Shown here piece by piece: positions 63,191-64,000 of a DNA stretch of 64,000 bases (position 1 is the stretch's first letter; every line of letters begins with the position of its first letter). Made by a program: the position numbers and the translations under genes. This DNA comes from Lewinellaceae bacterium (GTDB taxonomy: Bacteria; Bacteroidota; Bacteroidia; Chitinophagales; Saprospiraceae): contig JACJXZ010000007.1 in NCBI GenBank assembly GCA_020636375.1, positions 248,001 to 312,000 on the forward strand, given 5' to 3'. Below the pieces are notes generated by a model. It made no database searches. It was not told where the DNA came from and saw only the letters and a list, made by a program, of their open reading frames with translations.

Positions 63191-64000
63191 TCATACTGTA
63201 TACGCCGAGATCAGGGAGATCACGTCTTTATCCTTTTGGAGTTCGGGCAGGACATCAAAGAGCAGCCGGTGCATTTCGAAGTCCTCGATCAGGGCCTCGC
63301 CCAGCCAGAAGCAGGCTTCCTGACGCCGCCCAATGGCAAACAGGCAGGCAGAACGGCAGAACACCAATTCCGTGCTTCCGGACTCTTCCTCTCCCATTTC
63401 AGCCACCTCCAGGGCCGTTTCGGCATTTCCGGACTCCAGCAGGAAGGTAATCAGGTGGATCCAGGTGGTGCTTTCCTCGGGGTTCGCTTCAACGGCCAGG
63501 CGGAAACACTCTTCGGCATCTTCCATCCTTTCTACTGCCTGATAAGCCCCGCCGAGAGCGATGTAGTATTCCTCGCGTTGCTCTTCAACCTGGATGGCCT
63601 TTTCAAAAAAATGAATGGCGGTCGACCAGCTTTCCTCTTTGGCATGACACGCGCCAATGTAGAAGAATAGTTCATCGTTGAGGGGGTCGAGCTGAATGGC
63701 GCGGTTGTAAAAGGTGATGGCAGCATGGTATTTTCCAAGGTGAAAGTAGCACTGCCCGATAGAAGTGAAAATTTCGCTGTCCGGCTCGGAGGCTTCCAGC
63801 AACTCGTGAAAGTATTTCAGGGACTTGTGATATTGTTTGAGTTCAAAACACAAACCGGCGCATTCCCGGTACGCCTCTTCGAAATCTTCGTCAATAACGA
63901 AAGCAAATTCATAGGCGCTGATGGCTTCTTCGTAATTCCCCAGATAGGCCTGGGCCTGGCCGAGATTGAACCACGCCACTGCCGCGTAGGGGTCCTTATC
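63191..64000 (-). CDS. TPR protein, 5' end beyond the window
   Basis: The visible ~269 residues are TPR units back to back (e.g. AWFNLGQAQAYLGNYEEAIS, AITFYNRAIQLDPLNDELFF, EEYYIALGGAYQAVERMEDA). The end is less regular and its last residues are DVISLISAYTV. The reading frame remains open to the right edge, so the N-terminus is missing. It converges on the ROK kinase gene (2 bp between stops). It is a scaffold protein of unknown partner. Confidence 0.88.
   Translation of the reverse strand, partial: DKDPYAAVAWFNLGQAQAYLGNYEEAISAYEFAFVIDEDFEEAYRECAGLCFELKQYHKSLKYFHELLEASEPDSEIFTSIGQCYFHLGKYHAAITFYNRAIQLDPLNDELFFYIGACHAKEESWSTAIHFFEKAIQVEEQREEYYIALGGAYQAVERMEDAEECFRLAVEANPEESTTWIHLITFLLESGNAETALEVAEMGEEESGSTELVFCRSACLFAIGRRQEACFWLGEALIEDFEMHRLLFDVLPELQKDKDVISLISAYTV

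Overview
The window reads as chromosomal DNA of a Bacteroidota bacterium, most likely of the Saprospiria (Saprospiraceae/Lewinellaceae-like). The basis is the many secreted proteins ending in type IX secretion (T9SS) sorting domains (YPNP...GVYY...K(L/V)), a SusC/SusD pair, a Bacteroidota-style short primary-type sigma factor, a TAnnTTTG promoter, GC-rich coding sequence, and intergenic regions crowded with palindromic repeats. No rRNA, tRNA, CRISPR array or intact insertion sequence could be recognised by eye.

Layout. 0-7.8 kb: alaS, two T9SS cargo genes on the minus strand (the second apparently 5'-truncated), a decayed gene fragment, and an RpoD-like sigma factor. 8.2-17 kb: a four-gene block of ECF sigma factor, single-pass membrane TPR protein overlapping it by 4 nt, a 1346-aa secreted subtilisin-like protease with four tandem ~143-aa domains and a T9SS tail, and a 953-aa TPR-CHAT protein with a signal peptide and a C-terminal membrane anchor. 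I consider this the best candidate for an under-described system: two proteases with intact catalytic residues, one cell-surface and one predicted periplasmic, beside their own sigma factor. 17-22 kb: a small membrane protein, a deletion scar with two gene remnants, a Tat-exported HisC-like aminotransferase, tag, a glucosaminidase and a DUF1295 protein.

22.8-33.7 kb (minus strand): SusD, SusC, a GH3 N-acetylhexosaminidase/beta-lactamase fusion, a frameshifted small secreted ORF and a TMTC-like TPR membrane protein. 34-40 kb: tesB, trhO, proB with a coupled small gene, a GT2 glycosyltransferase and an Rpn-type nuclease. 40-53 kb: an M1 peptidase, three small exported proteins, two tandem Ycf48-like T9SS proteins, and a dockerin/cohesin-like T9SS protein whose sorting domain is cut by an in-frame TAG. 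53-64 kb: galE, an aconitase ORF broken by two +1 frameshifts, a T9SS PNGase F-like protein, a LamG T9SS protein, a small conserved protein, two cyclophilin lipoproteins, a polyphosphate-glucokinase-like ROK kinase, and a TPR protein running off the right edge.

Functionally the window mixes housekeeping genes (alaS, proB, trhO, tesB, galE, acn, tag) with a surface-polymer-degrading lifestyle (SusCD, GH3, PNGase F, M1 peptidase, S8 peptidase, T9SS cargo). At least four families of short palindromic MITE-like elements lie between genes. One family occurs three times with flanking 5-bp direct repeats and stems that change sequence but keep base-pairing. Several genes are broken (acn, the dockerin protein, a small secreted protein, the beta-helix protein, a DUF3089-like fragment, a duplicate of the 17.5-kb gene). 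Some breaks may be assembly errors; others, with multiple differences, are clearly decay.
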